From NCBI RefSeq assembly GCF_002860285.1, contig NZ_PGVF01000009.1, positions 62,001 to 126,000 on the forward strand: DNA of 64,000 bases, given 5' to 3'. Numbering within the stretch: position 1 is the stretch's first letter; each line of letters opens with the position of its first letter. Positions 25,148 through 34,380 of the stretch are shown piece by piece. The position numbers and the translations under genes were made by a program. The DNA comes from Bacillus sp. M6-12 (GTDB lineage: Bacteria > Bacillota > Bacilli > Bacillales > DSM-1321). The notes under the pieces were generated by a model, which searched no databases, was not told the origin of the DNA, and was given only the letters and a program-made list of their open reading frames with translations.

Positions 25148-26485
25148 ATGAAAAGCAGAACTTCGGTAATGGTAAGCATTGTGCTTGCAATGCTGGTGGC
25201 ATCAATCGATTCAACAATTATGAATACAACGATGCCAATTATTGCGGATGAGCTTGGCAGGTTTGACCTGTATGCCTGGTCGTTTGCATCATATATGATT
25301 ACGACTACGATTCTTTCACCGGTGGCCGGCAGATTGTCTGACATTTTCGGGAGAAAAAAAGTTTTCGCCTCAGGAATTATATTATTTTTAATAGGTTCAC
25401 TTCTATGCGGGATTTCAGGGAATATGGTTCAACTGGTAATTTTCCGGGCCATTCAAGGGATTGGTGCCGGATTTATGATGCCTTTTCCTGCAATTATTGC
25501 CGGAGATCTTTTTCCAATTGAAAAAAGGGGGAAAATACAGGCTTTATTTTCAGCGATGTGGGGGATTTCCGCTATTATTGCCCCAATGCTGGGGGCATTC
25601 TTCGTTGAGTATATGACCTGGAGATGGATCTTTTTCATTAACTTGCCTGTTTGCGCAATTGCTTTCATAACACTGATGCCATATAAGGAAGACTATCAGC
25701 CAAAAGGGGCAAGTGTTGATTATATAGGAGCAATTCTTTTTGGTGCGGGTATTACTTTCCTTCTCTTAGTGACTATTGTAAAAGAAAATCAGCTTTTATA
25801 CAGCTTATTGGGAATTGTATTGATAGCTGTTTTCTATTTTTATGAAAGAAAACAAGAGTCCCCAATTGTGCCGCTTTCTATGTTTAAAAACAGGACGATT
25901 TCGTGGATCAATATTAATGGCTTTATTGGTACAGCCGCCTTATTCGGCACATCCAGCTTCATTCCGCTGTTTCTTCAGGATATATCAGGACTTTCTGTTT
26001 TCTTAAGCGGTGTCGTTCTTCTTGGTATGTCGGCAGGCTGGATGGCAGCTGCCGTTCCTGCCGGCAAATGGATCATACAATACGGCTACCGGAAATTGCT
26101 GGTAGTTGGAAATTTTTTACTATTTATTTCAGGACTTTTGCTGTGGATATTAGATGAAAGTTACAGCTTTTGGTATGTATTGCTCATAATGACAATACAG
26201 GGACTGGCGTTTGGTTTATTATCTACGGTTGGAGTTATTGGCTGCCAGCAGCTGGTCGGGGAACATGAAAAGGGGATTTCCACTTCGTTCTTCATGTTTT
26301 GCCGCAATATGGGAACAGCCATTGGGGTAACGATTATGGGAGCGTTATTAGCTGGCGGAACAGACTTTATGGCAGGAATGCACCATTTATTTTTATTCGG
26401 GTTTGTTGGTAGTTTCTTTGCAGTGATCACCTCTTTTTTTATTGAAAATAATGACCCTGCCAATGTTTACAGAGCTAAAGGTTAA
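25148..26485 (+). CDS. MFS exporter, DHA2 (EmrB/QacA) type
   Basis: The 445-residue transporter has the family's first-helix motif LVASIDSTIMNTTMPIIAD, the cytoplasmic-loop motif GRLSDIFGRKKVF and the antiporter motif WGISAIIAPMLGAFFVEYMTW. Multiple membrane segments run through the length. It probably expels hydrophobic drugs or cations in exchange for protons. The ATG follows AAAAAGGGG. It has its own promoter and a weak terminator after it, so it is monocistronic. The specific substrate is not predictable. Confidence 0.92.
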   Translation: MKSRTSVMVSIVLAMLVASIDSTIMNTTMPIIADELGRFDLYAWSFASYMITTTILSPVAGRLSDIFGRKKVFASGIILFLIGSLLCGISGNMVQLVIFRAIQGIGAGFMMPFPAIIAGDLFPIEKRGKIQALFSAMWGISAIIAPMLGAFFVEYMTWRWIFFINLPVCAIAFITLMPYKEDYQPKGASVDYIGAILFGAGITFLLLVTIVKENQLLYSLLGIVLIAVFYFYERKQESPIVPLSMFKNRTISWININGFIGTAALFGTSSFIPLFLQDISGLSVFLSGVVLLGMSAGWMAAAVPAGKWIIQYGYRKLLVVGNFLLFISGLLLWILDESYSFWYVLLIMTIQGLAFGLLSTVGVIGCQQLVGEHEKGISTSFFMFCRNMGTAIGVTIMGALLAGGTDFMAGMHHLFLFGFVGSFFAVITSFFIENNDPANVYRAKG

Positions 26486-26502
26486 TAAGCTTATTTCAAA
26501 TA

Positions 26503-26527
26503 AACGCCTCAATTTGGGGTGTTTTTA
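26503..26527 (+). terminator. Weak terminator after the DHA2 exporter
   Basis: AACGCCTC and GGGGTGTT pair with two wobble pairs around a 5-base loop and are followed by a short T-rich tail. Confidence 0.6.
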
Positions 26528-26679
26528 TTTTCAAAATAAGAAAGATTAACTTATTGAACGAGTACAGATGTCTAGCTCCAGCCAGGGCGCCTCCGCTCTT
26601 CTCAATTGCCAGGCACTTCATCCATATTGCATTCATACATTGATTTTGTTAGCTTAGCAATTCTGGAGGAGGATACACC

Positions 26680-26892
26680 ATGGGATATCAAGAGCTTTAC
26701 AATCAGTTTTTGTACCATTTAGGATGTTCAGAGGAATTTAAGAGAATGTAAGAGACATGCGCAGAGGATCCGAGGGCATATTTCAGTTATGGTGAAAAAG
26801 AAAGCGAGCATAAGGCTAGAGCATATCATTACCGGGCGCTGCTTGCCCAGCAATTCCCTGGGCAGCAAATGCCAATTGGCTTCCCAATGTAG
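26680..26892 (+). pseudogene. Small gene split by an in-frame TAA
   Basis: ATG 26680 follows GGAGGAGG at 7-base spacing. The frame runs 23 codons (MGYQELYNQFLYHLG and on) to TAA at 26749. The same frame then stays open for 46 more codons, with protein-like composition (DPRAYFSYGEKESEHKARAY, then QFPGQQMPIGFPM), and ends at TAG followed by a terminator. The 71-codon unit therefore looks like a real small Bacillus gene interrupted by one nonsense change. I do not recognise the family. Read error, recent mutation, or expression of the short peptide are all possible. Confidence 0.6.
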
Positions 26893-26904
26893 GATAAAAA
26901 AAAC

Positions 26905-26935
26905 AATTCCTGAACAATTTGTTCAGGAATTTTTC
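26905..26935. terminator. Bidirectional terminator between the small gene and TrkH-like gene
   Basis: A perfect stem AATTCCTGAAC/GTTCAGGAATT with loop AATTT has TTTT on its right side and an A-run on its left, so it can stop transcription from both directions. The right arm plus loop is nearly repeated at about 28573-28592. Confidence 0.85.
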
Positions 26936-26985
26936 CAGTCTTTGGAGAAACATTATTTTTTAAAAAAGCTTTTAACTCTCTATCA

Positions 26986-28341
26986 TTATCCGATAATGAT
27001 TCGCTCTTTTGGGTAGTGATATGCGTTTTTGATTGGTTTTCCTCCCATAAAGAATAAGAAGGTGAACATCCCAATTTTTCCTATAAACATCAACATCATA
27101 ATCACGACTTTCCCGGCAGTGGTTAGATCCGGAGTGATCCCAAGTGAAAGACCCACGGTGCCAAAAGCGGATGAAACTTCAAATATAATTTCCATTAAGG
27201 AAAAGTCGGGCTCAACGTTCATAAGGATGATTACTGCGACACAGCAGAGGAGTATGGCTGTTGTGAAGACGACGAATGACTTGATGATATCCACTTCATC
27301 GATTTCCCTTTTGAATACTTTTATCGTCCTGTTCCCATTCGCATAATAATAAATGGTGAGCAGCATCACTGCAAACGTGGTTGTCCTGATTCCACCGCCG
27401 GCACTGCTAGGGGATGCCCCGATAAACATCAGGATACTGAGAAACAAAAGTGTGGGTGCCGAAAATTCGCTGACATCGTTTATTGCCATTCCACCAGTTC
27501 TCGATGATATAGAATAGAACAAAGAATGGACGAAGGAATGGTGCAAGGCCTTGTCTTGATAGTAATGACTATACTCAAACAGATAGATAAAAATGGTTCC
27601 TATTACGATCAGCAGGAAAAAAGTAACGGTTGTGATTTTTGTAAACAAAGTAAACCTGAACGGTATATTTCCCCTATGGCTAAACCGTTCTCGCACCTCC
27701 ATCAGGACCGGGAATCCAAGTGCCCCGATCATAAACAGTACCATATTAAAGCTCAGGACAAAATAATCCTTTGCAAACGGGATTAGCGATTTTCCCGTAA
27801 TATCAAAACCAGCATTTGTCGTGGCACACACAGAGGCAAAGAAGCCCTGTAAATAAGCCTCTTGCCAGGTCGGAAAAAATTTCAGGAAATATGTACCCAA
27901 TACCACAGCTCCAATTAATTCAATCACAACAAAGAAAAAGAGAATCATTCGTATCAGCCTAACGATTCCGGATACAGTCGCCTGGTTTTGTTCTGTTGTC
28001 ATGAGCATTCGTTCCCTGAGCCCTATTTTCTTTCCGGATAAAAGCCATAGCATTGTTCCGAAAGCCATGATTCCAATTCCTCCGAACTGAAGAATGACAG
28101 CAAAAATAAACGTCCCAGGGACACTAAGAAGCTGACTTATGTCCAGTGTAGATAACCCTGTTACAGTTACCGCACTAATAGAAATAAATACTGCATCAAT
28201 GAATGCTAACTCTGCATTAGCCTTTTGAGTTATAGGCAGCAATAATAAAATGGTTGATAGAGCCACTGCTAATAGATAATAAAAAACAATTATTTGAGCT
28301 GCTGAAAATCCTCGTGTTATGTTTGCTATTTTAGTGTTCAT
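26986..28341 (-). CDS. TrkH/KtrB-type potassium uptake channel subunit
   Basis: The 451-residue membrane protein has the four pore-loop repeats of the TrkH/Ktr family, each with its filter glycine: AVTVTGLS, ATTNAGFD, SSRTGGMA and AFGTVGLS. It takes up K+ driven by the membrane potential, normally gated by a separate nucleotide-binding subunit. No KtrA or KtrC gene is adjacent here, as is often true of KtrD. I choose ATG 28341, which follows CTGGAG, over an in-frame start 30 bases upstream. Confidence 0.93.
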   Translation of the reverse strand: MNTKIANITRGFSAAQIIVFYYLLAVALSTILLLLPITQKANAELAFIDAVFISISAVTVTGLSTLDISQLLSVPGTFIFAVILQFGGIGIMAFGTMLWLLSGKKIGLRERMLMTTEQNQATVSGIVRLIRMILFFFVVIELIGAVVLGTYFLKFFPTWQEAYLQGFFASVCATTNAGFDITGKSLIPFAKDYFVLSFNMVLFMIGALGFPVLMEVRERFSHRGNIPFRFTLFTKITTVTFFLLIVIGTIFIYLFEYSHYYQDKALHHSFVHSLFYSISSRTGGMAINDVSEFSAPTLLFLSILMFIGASPSSAGGGIRTTTFAVMLLTIYYYANGNRTIKVFKREIDEVDIIKSFVVFTTAILLCCVAVIILMNVEPDFSLMEIIFEVSSAFGTVGLSLGITPDLTTAGKVVIMMLMFIGKIGMFTFLFFMGGKPIKNAYHYPKERIIIG

Positions 28342-28464
28342 ATTTCTCCAGTAATATATATTTATTGACAAAATTATACCTAATTACTTACAACAAATAA
28401 AGACTTAGCCCTGTACAAACTATCTATATTACTTGTTAAACAAAACTTCCCTTGGTAGCGGAAT

Positions 28465-28512
28465 AACTACACCCCTAAACCGTCAATTGCTTGGCGGTTT
28501 AAGGGTGTAGTT
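28465..28512. other. 18-base-arm inverted repeat
   Basis: Arms of 18 bases (28465-28482 and 28495-28512) match at 17 positions around a 12-base centre. It lies between the start of the TrkH-like gene and the end of the MFS gene. No adjacent T-run is seen, so it is either a shared transcription barrier or a small repeat element. Confidence 0.6.
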
Positions 28513-28609
28513 AAGAATATTCTTTTCCCATTTATACCCACCCAAACAGTTCTTCGGCAGTTTGGAAATCTAAACAATTTGTTCAGGAATTTCTTTTCAG
28601 TGGAAGTGG

Positions 28610-29866
28610 TTATGTCAACGAAACCGAGTTCTCCTTTTTCTCAAATTTCTTCGTTGCCATTGAGGACAAAATGATGCCGGCAAAAACAAAAAGCATATAA
28701 AGAATTGCCATACCGGCTCCTCCTATTACTCCTCCTACGATTATTCCCATTGCCCCTAGCATTTTTCCGATCTGGTAGACAAATCCATTGAATGCCATAT
28801 AAGCACCCCGGCGGGAATCATCGACGATATCAGCGAGCAATGATTGCCTTGTAGGAACATATAACAGCTCTCCTACCGAAATAATCAGTACAGAAATAAA
28901 GAGGACAGTTATATTAGTGCTTAAAGCCATTATCGCATAGCCAAGGCCAAACAAAAGAAATCCTATATACATGATTGGCTTTTCTGCTTTATTTTGGATC
29001 CATTTGGATACAATGGCAGTGAATAACACAATCATAATTGTATTTTCAACTGTTAACAGACTCAGCAGCCTTACACCATCAATCTTTAATGGGAAAAACC
29101 ACAGAAAAGATATAGTTTGCGGAATAATTTCTTCTGCCAATTTTACAGAAATAAAGTGGTTCCGCTGATACTCAATCGTAAGTACCGCAATTCCGCCTAA
29201 CGTAAACAAGATAAATGGCCAATCGCTCATTACCGTTTTGTAGCTGTCAAAAATCGGTTTGAGTCCAAATGGCTTGGAGGTTTCCTCAAATTTGACCTGG
29301 TAGGTTTCCTTAATCAATGAAACAGTCATCCATAGCGTTATGAACGACATTGCAATTAATGATAACAGCAATTCAAAGAAGCGTGTTTGGAAAAGCCAGC
29401 CTCCAACGATAAGGCCGAGCATGATTGACATGTTGACAGCCCAGTAATTGATAGAATACATAAATGCACGAGTTTCCTTCGTACTGACATCAATCAGCAT
29501 CGCATCTGCAGCCGGATTGACAAGTCCTGCGGAAATACTCACAATCAGCAGCATGAAGAATGTTAGCCATGGGGAGACAAACCAAGGTGAATTGGCAGCC
29601 AGCATTCCGGTAAGTGCCAGCACCTTCATCCATTCGCCGGCAACCATCATCCGTTTTCGCCCAACCGTGTCAGCTAAATATCCCCCATACAAGCTGGCTA
29701 TAAATTGTACTGCCAGCTGGATCATTAACAAAATGCCGGCTGCAGTTGCGTTTATTTCTTTTGTAAAATAAATCGCCATAAAAGGAAATATCATGGATCC
29801 GATAACTCGGCTTAAGAAAGAAGTATAAATTCTGGTTTTTATATTTGGATGCAATTCTTTAAACAT
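28610..29866 (-). CDS. MFS transporter divergent from an SgrR-like regulator
   Basis: The 418-residue transporter has about 12 membrane segments, a loop motif YGGYLADTVGRKRMMVAGEW after helix 2, and YVPTRQSLLADIVDDSRRGA in the second half. It resembles MFS exporters of the DHA1/YttB kind. ATG 29866 lies 8 bases after AAGGAGG. The SgrR-like gene is transcribed divergently 95 bases away. In such pairs the regulator commonly controls the efflux gene, so export of a sugar phosphate-related or peptide-like ligand is possible but unproven. Confidence 0.88.
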   Translation of the reverse strand: MFKELHPNIKTRIYTSFLSRVIGSMIFPFMAIYFTKEINATAAGILLMIQLAVQFIASLYGGYLADTVGRKRMMVAGEWMKVLALTGMLAANSPWFVSPWLTFFMLLIVSISAGLVNPAADAMLIDVSTKETRAFMYSINYWAVNMSIMLGLIVGGWLFQTRFFELLLSLIAMSFITLWMTVSLIKETYQVKFEETSKPFGLKPIFDSYKTVMSDWPFILFTLGGIAVLTIEYQRNHFISVKLAEEIIPQTISFLWFFPLKIDGVRLLSLLTVENTIMIVLFTAIVSKWIQNKAEKPIMYIGFLLFGLGYAIMALSTNITVLFISVLIISVGELLYVPTRQSLLADIVDDSRRGAYMAFNGFVYQIGKMLGAMGIIVGGVIGGAGMAILYMLFVFAGIILSSMATKKFEKKENSVSLT

Positions 29867-29897
29867 AATAGCATTCCTCCTTATTTATTATTTTCTA

Positions 29898-29927
29898 TTG
29901 AAAAAAAGGAGATAAAAAGGGTATAAT
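29898..29927 (+). promoter_or_regulatory. Sigma-A promoter for the SgrR-like gene
   Basis: TTGAAA (29898-29903) and a perfect TATAAT (29922-29927) are spaced by 18 bases. The start codon chosen for the regulator is 35 bases downstream. Confidence 0.75.
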
Positions 29928-29961
29928 CCATGGAAAAATGTCCCCTTTTTGGGAGGAAATT

Positions 29962-31695
29962 ATGAGAGATTTTTCTTATTTTCAATTAAGAGCGCTGCTT
30001 TATCAGAGGGAGCAGCAGCAAACAGCCGAATTTAAACTGAAGGAACTTGAACCGCTCTGGTTTTGCACTCAAAAAAATATAAAACGAAAACTTAACAAAT
30101 TTGCAGAAGAGGGGCTGTTACATTATGAGCCAGGCATTGGAAGGGGAAATCCATCCCGGCTCGTTTTTCACGAACCTTTTCAGTCAGAAGTACAGAAAAC
30201 TGTTCAATTATTTGTAGAAGCACAGGAATTGGATTCAGTTATCCAGCTGATGCATCTGCCTATTCCGAAGAATTGGTTTACTGCTATCTCCAAGGATGTC
30301 CAATCTTTGTTCGGCCTGCATACAGATGAAAGTGACCGCGAGACTCTAAGGACGATCATGACCCGAGATATTACCACACTTGATCCTCTCCAAACTTCTG
30401 TTACCTTTGAATGTTCATTGATTCAGCAGCTTGGAGACACCCTGCTCGTTTATGACAGGGATCAGGACACCGTCAGACCGCATCTTGCGCACCATTGGAC
30501 AGTTTCAGCTGACCACAGGGTTTGGACCTTTTATTTAAGAAAAGGTGTTTATTTTCATCATCAGCGGATCATGACAAGTTATGATGTTGTTTATACGATT
30601 GCCCGAAACCAGGACAAAACGCTTCCGTATTACTGGCTGGTTGAGGATATTGAAACGATGGAGTGCCCAGGAAAATACATCGTCAGGCTGCACTTAAAAA
30701 AGCCGAATCCATTTTTTTCCCGGTATCTTTGCTCAGCTAACCTATCCATATTGCCGGAAGATGTTCCATTCGATGAGTTCCAATGGGTCGGTACTGGACC
30801 GTTTATGCTTAAAGCGCGGACTGACAAGAAAATGGTACTCGAAGCATTTGATCGGTATTTCCTTGAGCGTCCATTTATTGATGAAATTGAGTTTTGGCGG
30901 GTATCGAAGGATACTGTGTATGATGCCAAATATCAAGTTGCAGCAGGTAATGAACAAATTTCAACAGTAGAGTCTAAGGAAGTGGAACCTGGCTTTCGTT
31001 TTCTATCCTTCAACTTTAACAAGGATCATATTGTTCAACAGCCCGGTTTTCGGCAGGCCATATACCATCTGATGGATGTAAAGAAGATGTTGCGCGATCT
31101 AGGAAGAAAAAACCTTAGCGAGGCATCCAGCTATTTTCTGTCAAAATCAAGACAGCAAGAAAAGCATCCCGAAAGAGTGGCCGCTCTTTTGGCCGATTCT
31201 GGGTATTCAGGAGAAGAACTGACACTCTACACGATTGCAAGCCGGGAAATGATAGCTGAAGGCGACTGGCTTGTTTCGGAAGCTAAAGTTCACGGTATAA
31301 ATTTGCGTCATGTGGTTTTTGAAATTGATCAAATTTACACCCCAAGACTCGAAGCAGAAGCAGACCTGGTTTTGATGGAGGAAATCGCTTCTGAAGATAC
31401 ACATTTATCATTTATAGGGTTCTTTTACAACCGGGCCCTGGTGCTTCGGAGATTTGTAGACAATGAGCGTTTTGCCATAATAGATTCCCTGCTCGATGAA
31501 TTTAAGAGGGCATCTGGCCAGCAAGAGCGAGAAGATATTATTGATAAAATAGAAAAATACTTAGGAAATGAAATGATCTATTTTTATACCCATCATCCTA
31601 TCCGAAATCGAACCTTTAACCCTTTAATACAGGATATCCGCTTTCAATTATTTGGCCATGCCGATTTCAGGAAGCTTTGGATTCAGCCGCTATGA
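29962..31695 (+). CDS. SgrR-family transcriptional regulator with solute-binding domain
   Basis: The 577-residue product joins an N-terminal winged-helix DNA-binding domain (about 1-110, with LWFCTQKNIKRKLNKFAEEG as recognition region) to an SBP_bac_5-type ligand domain. In the latter, DPLQTSVTFECSL, the VWTFYLRKGVYFHH motif and GTGPFMLK are typical of oligopeptide-binding proteins. No signal peptide is present, so it senses a cytosolic ligand. I use ATG 29962, which follows GGGAGGAAAT; an upstream ATG at 29938 lies too close to the promoter. The likely target is the divergent MFS gene. Confidence 0.9.
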   Translation: MRDFSYFQLRALLYQREQQQTAEFKLKELEPLWFCTQKNIKRKLNKFAEEGLLHYEPGIGRGNPSRLVFHEPFQSEVQKTVQLFVEAQELDSVIQLMHLPIPKNWFTAISKDVQSLFGLHTDESDRETLRTIMTRDITTLDPLQTSVTFECSLIQQLGDTLLVYDRDQDTVRPHLAHHWTVSADHRVWTFYLRKGVYFHHQRIMTSYDVVYTIARNQDKTLPYYWLVEDIETMECPGKYIVRLHLKKPNPFFSRYLCSANLSILPEDVPFDEFQWVGTGPFMLKARTDKKMVLEAFDRYFLERPFIDEIEFWRVSKDTVYDAKYQVAAGNEQISTVESKEVEPGFRFLSFNFNKDHIVQQPGFRQAIYHLMDVKKMLRDLGRKNLSEASSYFLSKSRQQEKHPERVAALLADSGYSGEELTLYTIASREMIAEGDWLVSEAKVHGINLRHVVFEIDQIYTPRLEAEADLVLMEEIASEDTHLSFIGFFYNRALVLRRFVDNERFAIIDSLLDEFKRASGQQEREDIIDKIEKYLGNEMIYFYTHHPIRNRTFNPLIQDIRFQLFGHADFRKLWIQPL

Positions 31696-31779
31696 CAAAT
31701 GTTTATATATTAAAAGCTGGTCAGCCGGAGATTTCTGGCTGGCCTTTAGTATGTTCTGAACCTGAAAAGTTTGAAAGTT

Positions 31780-32027
31780 AAAATTTTCACCGAAATTCCT
31801 AGTTAAATCGCCAAACTCTGGGAATTACTCGGCAAAAAAGTATTTACCATCGAAAATTCAGCGATTAATCACCAAAAAGAGTAACTTACTTTGCCAAAAT
31901 CCAAGGATGAAACTCCAAGAATGGGTAGTTACTCGCTAAAATTCAGCATTTACTCGCCGAAAATGGGCATTTACTCGCCAAAATAAGGAAATACTCGCCA
32001 AAATCAAGGAAATACTCGCCAAACTAT
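31780..32027. repeat. Degenerate tandem repeat array, about 21-bp unit
   Basis: About eleven to twelve copies of a unit with consensus near TTTACTCGCCAAAAT plus a short spacer follow one another at about 20-23 base spacing. The array ends just before the acyltransferase gene. The best copies are the last five (31929-32026); those further left are worn. All copies point the same way. There is no coding frame and no CRISPR-like conserved length or unique spacer. Confidence 0.8.
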
Positions 32028-32132
32028 TTTTTGATGAGCATTAGAGAGAAGTTTAATAATGATAAGCCATTAGCTATTTATTTTTTGGTCAATAATGATA
32101 AGGGTAAAAGAAGTGGAATGCAGGTGAACATG

Positions 32133-33155
32133 ATGGAGAGAAATTATGCGATTGATTTGGTTAAATTTTTTGCGATATTTGCGGTCGTTATCATTCATAC
32201 GTTTCCAGCCAATGGTGAAATCGGTTATTTTATTTTGGATAATTTATCAAGATTTGCGGTTCCGTTTTTCTTTGCTGCTTCCGGTTATTTATTCGGCAGC
32301 AAGATAACAATTACCAGCCGCAAAGATCAGTATTTTTCAAAATATATGATTAAAATTCTGAAACTCTATATGTATTGGTTCGCCTTTTATTTCATATACG
32401 ACGTTATTTTAATGTACTTTCAAGGACATTTCCAAGAGGAATGGAGTAAATATTTAAAAGAATTTACCCTTCTCAATATAGTGTATTACGGACGGGGAAC
32501 AAGCGGTTATCAGTTATGGTTTTTACCGGCGCTAATTTGGAGCGTATTGGCCATCTTTACTTTTTATAGACTAAAGCTTATTTACTTACTGTTCTTAGTA
32601 AGCTTAGGCTTGAATATTATGGGTCTCTTTGGCCAGTCGTATTCAAAGTTTTATCAGCTCGAAGTGGAGACCACAAGGGATGCCATGTTTTTTGGCTTAT
32701 TTTATACGACCCTCGGCTTCACCTTTGCAATTGGTTTTACGAGGCTAAGGAAGCTATCTTTCATAACTATTGTATCTCTGCTGGCTGTATTTTTTCTTTT
32801 ACAAGCAGGAGAGAGCTACTTTATCGATAAAATTCGCGGAGGCAGCCATGGGGAATATTTTATCTCGACTATTCCCCTGACAGTGATGCTATTCCTCTTT
32901 GTCCTGAAATGTAAAACCCTCGGCAAAGGCATGTTCATTACTAGGGTTGGGGGCAAATCACTGGGCATCTATGTAATTCATGTATTTTTCATTAATTTAG
33001 TGACCTTAGCCAGAAACCATTTGGGACTGAATCATCTTATAGATAATCTAGTTTGGAATACATCTATCACGATTTTTATCTTTGTAATTTCGTATCTGGC
33101 ATACCAGCTTTTGCAAAACGCAGAACGAGGACTTTACCAAAAGTATCTGGAATAG
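32133..33155 (+). CDS. Acyltransferase-3 family membrane protein
   Basis: The product has about ten membrane segments and the family's opening RNYAIDLVKFFAIFAVVIIH, which carries the catalytic-type His, then SRFAVPFFFAASGYLFG and a GTSGYQLWFLPALIW segment. Such enzymes O-acetylate cell-surface polysaccharides or small molecules. I choose ATG 32133 (340 residues) since it begins just before the conserved first helix and follows AGGTG. An in-frame start at 32031 would add 34 residues that overlap the repeat-rich zone. No glycan cluster is adjacent, so the acceptor is unknown. Confidence 0.87.
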   Translation: MERNYAIDLVKFFAIFAVVIIHTFPANGEIGYFILDNLSRFAVPFFFAASGYLFGSKITITSRKDQYFSKYMIKILKLYMYWFAFYFIYDVILMYFQGHFQEEWSKYLKEFTLLNIVYYGRGTSGYQLWFLPALIWSVLAIFTFYRLKLIYLLFLVSLGLNIMGLFGQSYSKFYQLEVETTRDAMFFGLFYTTLGFTFAIGFTRLRKLSFITIVSLLAVFFLLQAGESYFIDKIRGGSHGEYFISTIPLTVMLFLFVLKCKTLGKGMFITRVGGKSLGIYVIHVFFINLVTLARNHLGLNHLIDNLVWNTSITIFIFVISYLAYQLLQNAERGLYQKYLE

Positions 33156-33258
33156 AAAAGTCAGTCCAAAGTTGCAGTAATTATCAATCCAACGATGAAT
33201 GTGCTTCTGTTTCTTGATGAAGTAATATTTACATTAAGAAACAAGGGAGGCGATTTAA

Positions 33259-33387
33259 ATGGATTTTAATTTCTTTGAAATAGAGCAATTAATAGGATTC
33301 GAAAAAGAGGAAATGGATAAAAGCATGAGGTTAATTGAAACGTATAATCTGTATGCAGATAATGGTAAAGTCGAAATTGAAAAGTGA
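33259..33387 (+). CDS. Small acidic protein (42 residues)
   Basis: ATG 33259 is 8 bases after a strong AGGGAGG site. The 42-residue product is acidic with a possible helix in its centre (FEKEEMDKSMRLIETYN). A stem-loop follows the stop closely, supporting a real transcription unit. I know no family for it. It lies about 100 bases after the acyltransferase gene and could be co-transcribed with it. Confidence 0.6.
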   Translation: MDFNFFEIEQLIGFEKEEMDKSMRLIETYNLYADNGKVEIEK

Positions 33388-33395
33388 TAAGCAGA

Positions 33396-33441
33396 GGCTG
33401 ACAGTGAATGGGGCGTTTGTACCCTCCTTTTACTGTCAGCC
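33396..33441 (+). terminator. Stem-loop after the 42-residue gene
   Basis: A perfect 10-bp stem GGCTGACAGT/ACTGTCAGCC has a 26-base loop, 8 bases after the stop codon. The T-run is missing, so termination would be weak. Confidence 0.5.
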
Positions 33442-33728
33442 CCCTAAATTTAGGAAATAGTAATTATATTATTCTTTCGACGAGTTAGGGTCCAAATAAG
33501 CTGCTTAGGTTTCATATTACCGTCCATCAAAAGAGGATATGTATAAAATACTGTGTCAGCAATTGATAACCAAACGAACACGAAAAATAATAGCTATACT
33601 GACTGTGTCAGTATTCGCAACCGTTTTACATTACTTAAAAGGAAGCGGAAAATATTTGGAACCCTTTTCCTCCAGGCACCTTCGCTCTGACGGGCATCTT
33701 GGATGAGATCAAACCAGCTATTTTTTAC

Positions 33729-34380
33729 TTAATTTTGCAGCAAACCGTAAACTGCTTCACTGGATTGGATGTAGAGTTGACTATCCACATTCTCCGTTCT
33801 TTCGTCGGTGCCCACGTCCAGATAAAATTTCTCTATATTAGAGAGGTCGCTCTTTTGAATCAAAGACTCTTTCTCTTGCTGATTAAACCAATATGCGGAT
33901 GAAACAGAAGCCATATTTTAAAGATGTGCGGATAAACAAAGGCAGCATAAGTGGAGATCAGCCCGCCCATTGAGCTTCCTGCTATAGAAGCATCGGTTCG
34001 AATGGTTCTGTATTTTTTATCAATCAAAGGCTTTAGTTTATGAACAATATAATTAATATACTCTTTTCCTTCTCCGCCTATATCACCGCTCTTAGCGTTA
34101 AACACTTTGGCCATTTCCACGCTCTTTCATGGTGCATATTCATCCAGACGCTTCAGAGCTTGGCGATTACAATCCACCCCAACAATAATGACACCCATAT
34201 TGTTTTCATTCGAGAAATCCGATATTCCCTAAGAAATTCTATAACCGCAATCCTCATTAACAAATAAATTTTGCCCATCATGCCTGTATAACACTGGATA
34301 TGATTCCTTCCTTGCTGTTAATCTTTCGGCAAATATACTCTCACGGTTCTTGAAAAATTTATTTCAAAATGTTCGAACAA
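33729..34380 (-). pseudogene. Decayed alpha/beta-hydrolase esterase (YbbA/BesA-like)
   Basis: Read from a TTG at 34380 (AAGGAG upstream), the frame begins FEHFEINFSRTVRVYLPKD and then hits a stop. Family sequence resumes in other frames: EMAKVFNAKSGDIGGEGKEY, IAGSSMGGLISTYAAFVYPH (nucleophile Ser in GSSMGG), and ASVSSAYWFNQQEKESL up to YGLLQN. At least three frame changes or stops are needed. The final part with the catalytic His is missing, since no homology is visible left of 33729. Relatives include siderophore and carboxyl esterases. Confidence 0.8.

Noticed and set aside
31780..32027. CRISPR array
   Set aside because: Units are short, degenerate and closely spaced with no unique spacers of constant length, and there are no cas genes.
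33860..34120. Stand-alone short esterase
   Set aside because: It holds only the central part of the hydrolase, and adjacent frames carry the rest, so it is part of a pseudogene.
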